From Locusta migratoria (lineage: Eukaryota; Arthropoda; Insecta; Orthoptera; Acrididae), in the NCBI GenBank assembly GCA_026315105.1, contig CM048750.1:71975797-72039796 (forward strand): a stretch of 64,000 nt of DNA. The letters run 5' to 3'. Of this stretch, positions 11,160 to 24,860 are shown in pieces. A program made the translations under genes and the position numbers. Below the pieces are notes generated by a model. The model saw only the letters and a list, made by a program, of their open reading frames with translations, was not told the origin of the DNA and ran no database searches. Numbering within the stretch: the stretch's first letter is position 1; each line of letters starts with the position of its first letter.

Positions 11160-11830
11160 GGGAAATTAAACAAAGAAATTTCCAGGAGGGATTCAACAGT
11201 ATTTTTTAGAAGAATGGGTTGCTACACGTCAGAGACATCTCAGCGAGACACAGAAAGGTACAGATAACCGATAACAACTTTAAAAAGCTTTTGACCATTA
11301 AAGCCTTCTTCAGGTAGAGAAAAACAGACACACATACACAAATTAACATCTTTGGAAAAGGCAAAAAGGCAAAAACACTGTGGTGTAGGCGAAGTGGCGG
11401 CATGGAAAGGGAAGCAGAACAGGAGGGGACGGGTGCATGGCGGGAGTGGGGTATTATGCCAGTGCTGTCTGATGAACAGGGAGGAAGGAAAGGGTAGGGG
11501 AGAAACTGGAGTCTGTGATAGAATGGAAGACGTATACGAGGCTAGAGTGTGGGCATGAAAGGGGAGAGGAGAGGGTGGGGGCAGGATCTAGCAAATATTT
11601 AGGTCTGAGGTATTGTGGGAGCATAGGAGATATTGTAGGACGAATTCCCACCTGCACAATTCAGACAAGTTGGTTTTTGTGGGGAGGATGCATATGACAT
11701 AGGCTTTGTAGCAGTCATTGAAGTGAGTCACATCATGCAGGGCTGTATGCTCTGCTACAGTATGGTCCAGATGACTCCTGCCCACAGACAGACTCTGGGT
11801 AGAGGTGCTGGGATGGGCCTAAGGATTTGA
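11160..11830 (-). pseudogene. PLE carboxyl end and terminal repeat, type G
   Basis: Minus strand 11588-11785 encodes the end of a PLE protein after the GIY-YIG core: 'DHTVAEHTALHDVTHFNDCY', 'ICILPTKTNLSELCRWEF', 'HNTSDLNIC'. A G-rich 3' untranslated part and a terminal repeat with a hammerhead-like core (11286-11313) follow. It is the uninterrupted paralogue of the SINE-split copy at 8.1-9.0 kb. No nuclease core remains. Confidence 0.7.
11286..11313 (-). ncRNA. Hammerhead-like core, type G, degraded
   Basis: Minus strand CTGAAGA, then GGCT...GGTC, then AAAAGCTT. The first G of GAAA has become A, so activity is doubtful. Confidence 0.3.
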
Positions 11831-13229
11831 GCAGGGACCTCTGGATTTTTGGAATAGAACCATTGCAGCAGTGAGCAGCAAGCTATCCTTCACAAAAAAG
11901 TTCGTAAGAAATTGATACTTAAGATCTTTTCTCATACTGGGCTTTTTAGACACTATCTTTTTAATATTTCTTCTAATGTCATGGAATATAAATAGTGGAT
12001 AGTCTTCATAAATATTTGTGCAATAGACATATTGCAACAATGAGCCTCTGTCAAGAACCAACACAATGATAAATGAAAATGGCTCACTACCTTTAATCAT
12101 CCATCTGTGAGATACGTTAACATTAACTGTTCAAAGCTATGGCAGGGTGCAATGTGGACTTACAAGTTTCAGAGAGTTGGTGTGGCGATACAAAATGTAA
12201 ATACTAAAAGCTTACAAAAAATTAACAGTGAAACATAATTAACTTTTTATGTTTAAACACATGGTTTAATATATTCGCCTGAGCTCACTGTATTTTTTTT
12301 TTTTTTTTAATGTGTAATCCTGGTATTTTTTTAATTTCTGTTTTACTTTGTATTACTGTCCACTCTTTCCTATACATTTAATGTTTATTGTTTTTTAAAA
12401 TGTAACAGAGTTATACAATTTACCAAATAACGAAGGTGCCAGGCACAAATTGCCTTTAATCTTAGCTGTATAGGTGACTGTAAGCAACTAGGCCAACTGA
12501 AACATGTAACAAACACTTGAAAGGCCTTTTCTTAAGTATTTCAGCTGTAAAAATAAATAAATAAATAAAATATGCAGTGTGCATTAGTCCTCAGGGCTAA
12601 TTTCTCTACACCACTGTAATATTCTTGGTATGCTCCTTAAATGTTTCACTCATGGAACTTGTTTTTACTGCACTGAAGATGATTCATTGAATGATATTGA
12701 TATTTTTGAATAAATATTTTATATCATACTAACAAGAGGATTTTTAAAATTAATTACCCTGCCATATACAGCCTAAGCTTGTGCCATTTAATGTCCATAT
12801 CTGGTTACTTATTAATTAATTTATTAAACAGACCTCTCCCTGCCTGATTGATTTTTGTTAATTACTCAAAACTGTTGCATTGTTTACAAATGTTTAAGAT
12901 TATTTTGACTACTTGACTACACTGAGACCTTTTTCGTTAATGCAAATCTATAATGAAACCCATTCACCATCAATTTTGTGCCACTGGCGATCTTTTTTGT
13001 GCCACTGGTGATCTTTAATGGGCCTTTAAACATCTTTTATGTGCCACTGAAGCTCTTTTATCTGATGCCAAATATCCTTTTTCTGCCCTGTGCAATCTTT
13101 ATTTTTATAGTGATCCATTCTTTGTATCTAGTCCCTTTTTGTTGATAGTCCATAATTAAATTTTTGACAAGAAAAAAGAAAACAATTGCCAACATTTTTT
13201 CAAAAGAATTTTTCACAAAAAGTTTTCTT
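11831..13229. other. ERLEC1 intron, no gene recognised
   Basis: AT-rich. An open frame at 11819-12100 has no recognisable domain. Two near-identical 22-nt units ('ttgtgccactggcgatc' and 'ttgtgccactggtgatc') repeat in tandem at 12970-13015 with a looser third copy. 12672-12690 begins like a PLE core ('cactgaagatga'), but the stem is poor. Confidence 0.5.
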
Positions 13230-13860
13230 CCAAACTGTTATCTAAATTTTTTCCTTTCCACCCCTCATGCACTAGAACCCAATCCTCCGGCATTCCCATG
13301 TCAAAATCTAATTTAACCAATTAATCACCTTATATCCTAACTCTATACCACAGTACCGAGAGTCTTTCCATAAACATGCATCATCATAGCCAAACTACAA
13401 TAGCACATTCCTTCCTCCAGTCCTGTTTGGCATTTGAACAACCCCCGGAGGACTCACTATAAAATTCCCAACTCCGGATGCAATCCTTCCCATCAGTCCC
13501 TCCTTGAATTCCAAAACTATCAATCATTAGCTCTCACCCACCTTGTACTTGAACTGTGTGTTGTTTCTTCTAACACACACAAGAAGCTCCTCCCTCTTTA
13601 TAAAATCCTTCTCGTCTCAGCACTTAGCTCAATCAACATACTGAGAAACATCACACAACAAGTCAACTGTAGACTCATACTGTATGCCACACAGCACCTA
13701 AGAAACTATCCACTCTACTGGTTCATCACCTCCGAAGTTTCCAATCCCAGCACACGGCTAACCCAGAACCTATCACAATCACCACCGCCACCAAAGAAAT
13801 TCAAACAAACACAGTCGGCAGGAAAGGTTATGGCAACTCTGTTTTAGGATTGGAAGGGGG
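13230..13860 (+). pseudogene. PLE amino-terminal region, first half of an element split by a mariner
   Basis: The plus strand has an open frame at 13434-13847 with 'NSGCNPSHQSLLEFQNYQSL' and 'LVLELCVVSSNTHKKLL'. I assign it to a PLE upstream region because PLE coding sequence in the same direction resumes at 14360, after an inserted mariner fragment. I cannot name a domain in this part. Confidence 0.4.
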
Positions 13861-13869
13861 TACGCCTCA

Positions 13870-14315
13870 TTGATTTTAACAACAATAATCAGTTAGATAT
13901 TGTAAAACATTGACCAAACTTCGGTGAGCAATCCAGAATTGCCAGAGGACGACTGACAGAAGGAGTAGTGCTTTTTGATGACAACACTCGACCCCACGCC
14001 ACTTGTCAAACATAGGAGCTATTGAAAGAATTTGGATGGACTATTATACCCCATCCCCCATACAGCCCAGACTTAGCCCATAGCGATTTTCACCTCCAAG
14101 CTAAAGGAACACTTAGGTGGCAAAAGCTTCAAGGGCGATGACAAAGTCCGACCAGAGGTCTCATTCTTCTTCAATGCATCAGCGGGAGATTTCTTTGACT
14201 TAGGAACACAAAAGCAGGAGCATCGTCTTCGAAAGTGTGTTGGAAAAAATGGAGACCATGTTGAAATATACACAAAAGTGTAAGCTTTTAGACGATGCAT
14301 AATTTTTTTTTTTTT
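13870..14315 (+). pseudogene. Mariner (SETMAR-like) transposase fragment
   Basis: The plus strand encodes degraded mariner sequence. 'VLFDDNTRPHA' holds the second catalytic Asp, 'IIPHPPYSPDLAHSDFHL' the third with DD34D spacing, and then the carboxyl block around 'FDLRNTKAGAS' is out of frame. Stops and frame changes occur throughout. It separates two PLE segments. Confidence 0.75.
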
Positions 14316-14359
14316 TTTTTTTAATTTGTAAAACATTTTTGAACCTTACTTTTGTTACA

Positions 14360-14640
14360 ACCCTCTTAGGTGTCATCTTTGTGGACTGGACTCAATGATG
14401 ATGAAACTCTTCTGAACTTGCTTCAAGACCGTAACTCCTTTTCTAACCCAAAATTCAACTGCTTCTTCTCTAGAACTCAAGCCACCTTCCTTGATGCTGA
14501 TCATCTTGTTGAGTCCCACATCCACACTTTAGTCCATATTAAACCAACAATCAAGAGTACCTCCACTTTGATAACTGCCAACCATTCCATATCAAACAAT
14601 CCCTGCTCTACAGCCTAGACATCTGTGGCAAAATGTTAAA
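14360..14640 (+). pseudogene. PLE RT-to-nuclease linker fragment
   Basis: The plus strand encodes 'FSRTQATFLDADHLVESHIH' and 'VHIKPTIKSTSTLITANHS', which parallels 'VHIKPTNKQQYLHYDSCHPF' at 41.77 kb. This is the stretch after the RT domain of these PLEs. Confidence 0.6.
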
Positions 14641-15056
14641 CAAATTAAAATGTGAAGTCCTCTACTGACATGTGAGCAATTTGTAACTGTTGCGAAAGTC
14701 TATGACATTTCGTAAGACAGCAAATACAGAAGCAAAACACACAAAGATCTTAGTGGAAACCACTGTGCACAACACCTAAGAATATCTAGAAGTAAAATTG
14801 GTAATGGACATGCTTACTTCAAAATGGTGTTATTCTATTTAAAAGAGTTACTACCAAAACTTGTAATTTTGAAAGGGCATAAAAAAGAGGAGGTAAAGTA
14901 GCCAATATTACTTGTGTAAGGTCTGGTCTACAGTGCTATTAATTAACTCTTTAATGATTTAACATAATCATGCATTCATCTGAAGAATATATGGCTCAAA
15001 AAACATAAAAACAAACATCTATTGTTTTTTTATGTAGAATTATAGATCAAACTTAC
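14641..15056. other. ERLEC1 intron, no gene seen
   Basis: AT-rich with no recognised element. Confidence 0.5.
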
Positions 15057-15177
15057 TATAACTTTCTGGTGTCTGAGTTTTAGACTCTCGGCTTCATGCA
15101 TAATAAGGTCTTTCGGTTTGTTGGGAGAATTTTCAACTGGGATACAATTGATGATGTTTTCTCCAGAACGCTGTGGT
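15057..15177 (-). CDS. ERLEC1: ERLEC1 exon following the first MRH domain
   Basis: A 121-nt minus-strand exon with acceptor 'tttcaacAG' and a consensus donor GTAAGT. Its first base completes an Arg codon begun by the 20.05-kb exon (AG plus A). The remaining 40 codons read 'PQRSGENIINCIPVENSPN' and 'KPKDLIMHEAESLKLRHQKVI'. In ERLEC1 the MRH domain is followed by a short Cys-containing segment with 'SP.KP' and then a Leu-rich helix, which this matches. It ends in phase 0, as the next exon needs. Confidence 0.78.
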
Positions 15178-15280
15178 CTGTTGAAAGTCAAAAGTCACAC
15201 AATAATTATACAACACAAATAATAACACAGGGTACATAGTTTAATTATAGACCTTTGCAATTGTAATACAATCTTAAGAA

Positions 15281-15310
15281 AAATGTGTTTCACTTTTAAA
15301 GCATCTTCAG
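15281..15310 (-). ncRNA. Hammerhead-like core, 'CTGAAGATG' type
   Basis: Minus strand CTGAAGA, T, short stem GCTTT-A-AAAGT, then GAAACACAT. It resembles the PLE hammerhead arrangement, but only 3-4 stem pairs can form around a realistic loop. Confidence 0.3.
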
Positions 15311-15483
15311 TGGTCACTAAAACAATGTAATGTTTTGTACACATCTGTCATGAAAATAAACAGTTCTCAGGCTTTACTACACAAACAAAAGTAACTATCA
15401 TTGTTAATATTTTTTTTGTTTATTATGTCTTTCTCCTCATACATCTACACACCTATGTCACATCTTAGTACACTGTTCAGTCA

Positions 15484-16640
15484 CCACCACCACCACCACC
15501 ACCACCACCTCCATCATAGACTGATTATGCCTTTCAGTGTTCAGTCTGGAGCATAGTACCTCTAATAAAATTCATCCATGATCCCCTATTCCCCTGCTAA
15601 CATTAATGCCTCATCTGATATAATGCCTTTTACTTCAAAATCATTCTTCACCGAATCTAAGTACTTTCTTCTTGATCTTCCTCAACTCCTTTTACCCTCC
15701 ACTGCCGAGTTCATGAGTCTTTTGCTTCTCTTGCTTCTCCCATGCGTGTAACATGACCCCACCATCTCAGTCTGTTCGCTCTAACTGCTTCATCTATGGT
15801 GTTCTTTCCCAGTTTTCTTTGATTTTCTCATTATGGGCACCCTCCTGCCATTGTTCCCATCTATTAGCACCTGCAATCATTCTTGCTACTTTCTTATCTG
15901 TAATGTCTGTTGCCATCCTGTGAGAAAATACATCCCAGGTACTTTAAAGTGTCTACCTGTTCTAATGTTGTTCCTCCTATTTGGCACTCAATCTGTTTAA
16001 ATCTCTTTCTCACAGACATTACTTTCGTTTTAGAGATGCTGATCTTCATATCATAATCCTTGCACCTCTGATCAAGCTCTGAAAAATTGAATTGGCCATT
16101 ACAACTAAGTCATCTGCATATGCGAGACTGCTTATTTTGTTTTCACCTATTTTAATCCCGCCCTGCCAGTCTACTGTTTTCAGCATGATCCACGAATAGA
16201 ATGAAAAACAGCAGTGACAGGTTACAGCCTTGTCTTACCCCTGAAATTACACTGAACCATGAGCTTAATTTGCCATCTACTCTAAAGGGCTTTACATAGA
16301 CTGTCAGGCAGCAGTTAATTGCCTGCAGAAGTTTGCCTCCTACACCATAATCTTGTAGAACTGACAATATCTTCCTCCTAGGAACATGGTCATAAGCCTT
16401 TTCTAGATCTATGAAACATAGATACAATTTCCTGTTCCACTCATAGCACTTTTTCATTACCTGCCGTAAGCTAAAGACCTGGCCCTGACAGTCTCGAAGA
16501 GGCCTAAACCCACACTGATTTTCTTCTAACTTGTCCTCAATTAATACTCGCACTCACCTTTCAACAATACCTGAGAATATTTTGCCTACAACGCTAATTA
16601 AAGAGATACCTCTATATTTGTTACAATCTTTTCTGTTGTG
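15484..16640 (-). pseudogene. LINE fragment (BovB/RTE or related type)
   Basis: Minus strand 16152-16553 encodes RT motifs: 'ENQCGFRPLRDCQGQVFSL', 'LYLCFIDLEKAYDHVPRRK' and 'GVRQGCNLSLLFFILFVD'. Further 3' lies the conserved tail, read with frame breaks as 'RWWGHVTRMGEA' and an Arg-rich 'KGKRSRGRP'-like block (15640-15790). The element ends in (CCA)n at 15483-15511. A catalytic F/YADD is not preserved in frame. It differs from the RTE-like family at 51-54 kb. Confidence 0.7.
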
Positions 16641-16736
16641 AGCCAAGTACCAGCTTGTAATTTTGTGTGCTGTATTCTGATATTGAGAGACGACTTTTAT
16701 CTTTTGTCAGCTTTTGTGGCAAAGGAAGTGTCTACC

Positions 16737-17439
<703 letters not shown>

Positions 17440-18650
17440 CAAAGTGCTGTGTTTTGAATGAGAGTCAAATGCTTAACAATTTAAGAAACTTGTATACCAC
17501 TACCAAACTCCAACAGCTTGCCTTAGCTATCATATCCCAGCAGAAGTCAATGTACAAGCCCTGCCCAGTCAACCCACAAAGCACTTCCTATTCCAACCCC
17601 CTCACAGCTCATCTTATCCCCATCAGAGGCTAGGGCACCTGTGAAAGTGGCCATGTCATATGTCAGTTCTACTGAAATTGCTAAAAAGCATTCAACATTT
17701 GAATGACCACCAACCAGCAGTCAATGAAGATGAATGGGCATTACCAATATGTGGTCAACTGCAAAGTGGACCACCCTGTGTCACAGCGTACGGCAAAACA
17801 TAATATTCTTTATTTCAATGGTTGTTTTACAACCTGAGCCATCTCGATCTTGCCCTCCAGCACCAGGTATTCTTAGCTGCACAGATGGTGGTTATCCTTA
17901 TAGCATATTTTCCACTCCCAACAGAGTCCAGGCATCAACCTACAGCAACTTATTGTCACCAAATGCTGAACCCAACAATTTATATTGTGCCACCCTCTCC
18001 TAACGGGTCAACCAGATTTTTAGTTTTAGCTGGTGGTGATTAAGGGACTAAACAGTAAGGTCATTTCTGTACCCACAACTAGAAATGTTATTTGATAATA
18101 TCACAAAACACACCAAGTGGTTGGTATCCAAAAAACAGTGAACAGGCGAACTCAAAGCTTTACTGTCTATGAGATCCTTTTATTTGCTGTGTATGATAGG
18201 TAAAAGGGGGGGGGGGGAGAAAAGGTAAATTGTAGCTCCCAAAGCTATAAATGGTGGGGAGGGGGGAGCTAAGATGGAAAGGAGGGTATAAAAGGAAAAA
18301 GAAAAAGGCTGCAATAGCTCAATGACCTGTGCACAACACACAAGTACATAGTTGTGGGGATCTTCTCTGCTAATCTTCTTTTGACCCCCCCCCCCCCCTC
18401 CTGTTTGTTCCATCACAGCCTCCAATGCTGCAGTCAACAAGCATCCTGAACCATCTAGTCCACTACCCAGCATTATACACTGATGACTTTTCCTTCCCAA
18501 AAAATGCCCCAACTATCCATTTCCCTCCGGATACTGTTTGAAGCAATGATGTCATATTCTAGCTGAAGTGGATGATGAAGGCCTTTTCTGCTGAAAGCTT
18601 CACATAAATTTTTCTTTTTTCTTGTACTATTCACTGAAGTGAGTAGCATT
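17440..18650 (+). pseudogene. PLE GIY-YIG region and 3' terminal repeat, heavily decayed
   Basis: Plus strand, read across frame breaks: 'GTCESGHVICQF', 'MTTNQQSMKMNGHYQYV', 'KVDHPVSQRTAKHNIL' and 'ISILPSS'. These line up in order with the better PLE at 42.3-42.6 kb. The 3' part holds 'gatgatgaag...gctgaaagctt' at 18571-18600, a degraded version of the hammerhead-like core. It also includes a poly-G run at 18208 and a poly-C run at 18386. Confidence 0.6.
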
Positions 18651-19097
18651 ATCTGATAATTATTCCTATTATTTCCTAAATATAGTAGTGTGTGAAAAAA
18701 CATTGAAGAGAGTAGATGCACTGTCTTGGGTAACAGTCACTGATCAGAGCTACAGAAATGGGCCTTCTTAGGGAGATAAACTGAGATGAATGATAGGACT
18801 GATAGGACTGTCTCATTGAAGAGAATATAAAGTATCTAAAAGAAAACCTGTGTAAACATAAAATACAGATCACACATCTCATCATCCCCACCATAAAAAT
18901 CTGAAAGAAGAAAAGTCCAGAAGTATAGGAATTTCTGTGTCAATGAAGGCAATTTCCTCTGTGAAACTTTGACTTTTTTTTAACAGTTTCCTCTATTTAA
19001 CTTTTATTTTTACCCATCTTTCAAATAAATAAATAAATAGAGAAACAGATATATCGAGTAAGGTAATAAATAGAACAGTGAAGCTCTTGAAGTGCAA
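18651..19097. other. ERLEC1 intron, no gene seen
   Basis: No recognised element. It contains a short (AAAT)n near 19025. Confidence 0.5.
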
Positions 19098-19336
19098 GAG
19101 ATGGAAGAGGAAGGAAGATTAAGTTTTAACATCCCCTAGACACTGTGGTCATTAGAGACAGAACAAGATCAGATTGTTTTTGTTAGGTTGAGAAGGAAAT
19201 TATCCATTCCCTTTGAGGGGGCTGATTTAGGGACATTGTGGGAAACCAAAATCAGGATGGTCAGAGGCAGATTCCGAGTGCTGTCCACCCTAACACGAGT
19301 CCAGAGCACTAACCACTGTGCCACTGGTTACGAGTA
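19098..19336 (-). mobile_element. tRNA-derived SINE, older copy
   Basis: Same family as 8447-8688. The minus strand has the A-box region 'GGCACAGTGGTTAG', the body with 'CATCCTGATTTTGG' and 'GTCCCTAAATC', and the (TTCC)n end. No clear target duplication; more diverged than the other copy. Confidence 0.8.
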
Positions 19337-19411
19337 GGAAATAGAACAACATCCTGAACCGGAACTAATTCCAGGTCAAAATTATAATAATGGAATGTCC
19401 AGGTTGGAATT

Positions 19412-19795
19412 AACAATAAAGTAATAGGATAGTTTACAAATCACCACAAAGACGTGACGACGAGCCGCGACAGGCACATAAAAAAGACACACACATACAA
19501 CACTTTCAGCTATCGGCAATGCCCTTCTTCACAATTAGGAACATTCACATAATCACACAGGCACACAACTCAGTCACACAACCCGTCAACTCCAGCTGCC
19601 GCAGTTTGAAGTGAGCTGATGGTTGTGTGACCGAGTTGTGTGCCTGTGTGATTATGTGAATGTTCCTAATTCTGAAGAGGGCCATTGCCGATAGCTGAAA
19701 GTGTTGTATGTGTGTGTCTTTTCTTGTGTGCCTGTCGCGGCTCGTCGTCACATCTATGCGGAGAGTTGTAAACTGTCCTATTACTGTATTGCTAG
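19412..19795. repeat. Foldback repeat, type E
   Basis: Two arms of about 180 bp are near-perfect inverted copies. 'aataggatagtttacaa' at 19423 matches the inverse of the right end at 19770-19785, and the arms meet near 19610. Each arm carries a type E hammerhead-like core, at 19508-19531 (minus, first C lost) and 19672-19694 (plus). The same structure recurs at 31521-31858. Confidence 0.8.
19672..19694 (+). ncRNA. Hammerhead-like core, type E, degraded
   Basis: CTGAAGA, GGGCC-ATT-GCC, then GATAGCTG. The core GAAA reads GATA and the base after AGCT is G, so cleavage is not expected. Confidence 0.3.
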
Positions 19796-20051
19796 TTCCA
19801 GGTCAGAATCACATTGCTACTCCAACAGTACACACAATGAAGTACTGAAAGTTTGTAAATATCAAACATGCAATCAGAACTAACACATTCACAATGTTGT
19901 ATTTGTAGTGCACACATTAAATATACTGTAAAATGTAAACTTTCATGACCAGAAATATCAATATTGCTAAAATTTTACAGGCCATTATGCCTGGGTCTTG
20001 TGGATTTGTTAATAATAAATTACATAACATGTCAGTAATATCACTACTTGC

Positions 20052-20310
20052 CTGTAACCAGGATGCTTGCACAACAAAGGTGATAGCACTATTACTTCAT
20101 ATTCACAAGTAGAAATCTCCTTCAATGAAGTAATTTCATGTTTTGGATGAGCAAAGCAAACATATAAAACTCTTGTCATCCTTGGCTTCTGATTGAGATC
20201 ACAAATAGTTCCATCAGTCATATTGATTTCTAAGTATGGCATGTTGACTCCCTCAATTCTCTTCGTTGGAATGGGTTGCTTCTCTTTAGCTTGTTTATCT
20301 AGTTCATCAA
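20052..20310 (-). CDS. ERLEC1: ERLEC1 exon, second part of the first MRH domain
   Basis: A 259-nt minus-strand exon. It reads 'DELDKQAKEKQPIPTKRIEG', then 'MTDGTICDLNQKPRMTRVLY', 'VCFAHPKHEITSLKEISTCE' and 'YEVIVLSPLLCKHPGYR'. This is the carboxyl half of a mannose-6-phosphate-receptor-homology domain, with its Cys residues and the 'G-T-x-C-D/S' and 'T-C-E-Y-E-V' signatures of ERLEC1. ERLEC1 binds trimmed N-glycans on misfolded proteins in the ER lumen and works with the HRD1/SEL1L complex. The acceptor is 'ttctttAG' and the phase fits both neighbours. The donor is GCAAGT, a GC-AG intron. Confidence 0.9.
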
Positions 20311-21400
20311 CTAAAGAACACACAAACCAATGTGGTAACGATTAAAGTCGAAAAAACAGTACTTTTCAAATCAACTGTAATACAGATGAAAAGCTCCATA
20401 AATTTAAGAATCTCTGAATACAATAAACTAAACTGTACATTCACTACATATAATTATTGTAGTCTAATAAAAAAAATTTTTTGTTTCCTGCATAAAGCAT
20501 TACGATGTGAGATATAAAAAACATTTTCAAATTGCAAGTTCATCCAGGCCTTTCCATTGTTAGATTCTTGAATTATATACAGAAGTTCCATGCTCCCTCA
20601 AGAAACAAAACCTAGTTCCACAGTGGTTCTACAGTTTGTAGTGTAACAGGTTACACTAAATATCCTATATTCGACCCAAAATAGCATATTAATTTGTCTT
20701 CTGGGGTTTATCAATTTATGGTGGCAGTTACTGTCCCGAGAACTCTGTACAGGTTCTTGACTGTTCCAGCACAGTGGTTGACAGTCATGGAGAAGTATAT
20801 ATGATGGAGAAGTATATATCAGCAAGGAGCACCAAGTCCATGAAAGATGTGTAACATCTGTGTAATAACGTCAATGTACCATTCTTTTGTCTGATATTTC
20901 AGAATTGTTCATTCATTGATCTAGTATCATGAGAGATATAACTCAGACGTATTGAAAATTTGAATAAAACTCTTCTTTATCATAAAAACCTGTAAAAATT
21001 AAAGAAATTTAAAAGTATCTCTTTAAATAGAAAGCACTTTGGAAGTGAAGTTAGATGAAAGAAATGGAAAAATAACTTTGAACTCCTTATGGACACAGCA
21101 TAGCTGGGCTCATTTACAAGGAGTCACATTTAATAATGTACTGCATATGAATAACCTGCAAATCAACCAGAGACTAAATATGTGATGGCTCAGGAATACT
21201 CTGCGGAATACAGTAACATCACAAGTTGATGGTTATGATAAAGTAAAAGTGAGACCATATAGGAGAAGAGTCCTTAAAACACAGTAATAATTACTGTGGT
21301 TAAAGCATCAAAGGAATTTAATAAAACTATTAGCTGAAGAAATAAAAATTTCAGAACAAATAAAGATCTCCCGGAGAGTTGAGTCTCTTGTGCGCAAAGG
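20311..21400. other. ERLEC1 intron, no gene recognised
   Basis: AT-rich. A short tandem duplication of about 17 bp ('atggagaagtatatat') lies at 20786-20820. No coding similarity recognised. Confidence 0.5.
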
Positions 21401-21458
21401 AGTTTCAATTATTCTCATCTAGTGTTAAAACTGTTTGTATCTCACTGATTGACAAGCG

Positions 21459-22060
21459 TATCAATAGTGGAGGATAGATAACAACTCGCTGTAAAGAGGC
21501 TTGTTGAGCTGTTGACAGACACAAAAATAGATAATTACATTCACACAACTTAAATTTTCGGCCATGGCCTTCATCAGAAAAAGAAACACATACATTCATG
21601 CAATCACTCAGATAACTAAACACACACAACTATCACATCTGGCCACTCCAGCGACACAAGCTAAACTGTGAGTGAGGTGGGGAGTGGAGGGGAAAGGATG
21701 CTGGGTAATATTGGGGATGGAAAGTTCCACATTGAATAATGGATTTTAAAGGCTCCGAAAGGCAAGAATTTGAATTGCAGCAAAGAATACAGTGAAGGGA
21801 AAGGAAGGGAAGGGGCATCCTTCCCCCTCCACTCCCCATCTCACTCACAGTCTAGCATGTGTCGCTGGACTGGGTGGACATGATAATTGTGTGTGAATAG
21901 TTGTCCGAGTGATTGCGTGAATGTATGTGTTTCTTTTTCTGACAAAGGCCATGGCTGAAAATTTAAGTTGTGTGAATGTGACTATCTATTTTTGTGTCTG
22001 TCAGCAGCTCAGCGAGCCACTTTACAGTGAGTTGTTACCTATCCTCCATTATTGATTAAC
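21459..22060. repeat. Foldback pair of PLE terminal repeats, type D
   Basis: The left arm (minus orientation) and right arm (plus orientation) are inverted copies: 'ggaggatagataacaactc' at the left against 'gagttgttacctatcctcc' at the right. The spacer near 21740-21830 is G-rich then C-rich. Cores lie at 21553-21577 (minus, well preserved) and 21939-21963 (plus, CTGACAA, damaged). Confidence 0.75.
21553..21577 (-). ncRNA. Hammerhead-like core, type D, best preserved
   Basis: Minus strand CTGATGA, A, stem GGCC-AT-GGCC, GAAA, then the palindrome AATT followed by T. The bases either side, TTT before and AAG after, could form a 3-bp helix I. All core positions expected of a hammerhead are present except the usual first helix II pair. 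Confidence 0.5.
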
Positions 22061-22239
22061 AGGAGTCATTTCAGCAGTGACATGTATCTTGGTGAGAACA
22101 AGCGAGACCAAGAGGTTCAACAAACACGTTTTAAGTCTTTGTGGTTCACTCAGCGAATCACCCCTCCCAACCAACATCCACCCACCATCCATCCATTCAT
22201 TCATTCTCCCATCCATCAATCCATTTGATTTCACAGATT

Positions 22240-22555
22240 TCAAGAAAGAGATGCACCTTAGGAATGCAGCGAGAGAAAGGACAAGGAGGGTGGGAGGATG
22301 GGAGGGGGAGGAGATACATCACATGGTATGGGAGGTATGTTTGGGGGAAGAGATACATCACATGGCATGGGAGGTATGTTTGGGGAAGAGAGATTACCAT
22401 AGGTTGAGACCTGGACAACTTCTGACACCAGACAATGTACCGTAAGGATAGCTCCCATCAGTGCAGTTCAGAAAATCTAGTAATGAGTGGGAGGGGGGAG
22501 GATCCAGGTGGACTAGGTTGTGATGCAGCTGTAGAAAACAAGCATGTTATGCTAA
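22240..22555 (-). pseudogene. PLE carboxyl-terminal and 3' untranslated fragment
   Basis: The minus strand ends like the other PLEs. The block around 22440-22500 parallels the last coding residues and 3' untranslated region at 31140-31260, including 'gcagttcagaaaatct'. No nuclease core. Confidence 0.5.
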
Positions 22556-23110
22556 GCTTGTAGTGTAACAGCTAATTTAACTGTACACTATGGTACTGTC
22601 CCGCCACGTGATTTGTGGATTCCCCATTTATAGATAAGTATGTATATAAGGATTTTACTGTGAGCCATGTGCTCATGTGCACAGGTACACGGGAGCGAGC
22701 AGGTGAGGCCACTGTGACTGTCCAAAGACAGTCACAGTGGCTGAAGAAGAGGCCGTTGTGCAACATAGCAAAACATAAAAGAGCTTTGGAAGAGAGTGCT
22801 CTGACATGGAGATTTTACTTTTTAACTTAACAATGTATGTTTAATGAACTTTATAGATGTAGTTTTAGTTAAGTTCTTCTTGAAACTTGGTCCAGAATGG
22901 ATTCCATGTAACCTTAGCCTACGGGGCATAATATAAGATGTTCGTAAAAGTTATCTATCTCGTCGTTTTTATTCAGATGAAGTGTATTCTCACTGAGGGT
23001 GTTCCCTCCCTGCTGCGGAACGAAGTCCTAGCCTGAATTATAGATGATAGCTTACAGACCAAATATTTTACAAAATCATGAACTATTAAAGAAGAAATCA
23101 TGAACAAGTT
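22556..23110. other. ERLEC1 intron, unidentified; possible solo LTR
   Basis: Starts 'tgtagtgtaacagc', has a TATATAAG box near 22643 and a perfect hairpin at 22708-22741. The composition fits a solo LTR, but I cannot find its end or a target duplication. Confidence 0.3.
22708..22741. repeat. Perfect 15-bp hairpin with a 4-nt loop
   Basis: Arms GCCACTGTGACTGTC and its exact inverse, loop CAAA. No terminator role is implied in this eukaryotic setting. Confidence 0.9.
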
Positions 23111-23119
23111 GATTTGATG

Positions 23120-24860
<1,741 letters not shown>

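Noticed and set aside
11819..12100. 93-codon minus-strand frame as an ERLEC1 exon
   Set aside because: No recognisable domain, no fitting splice sites, and it lies inside an intron already bounded by phased exons.
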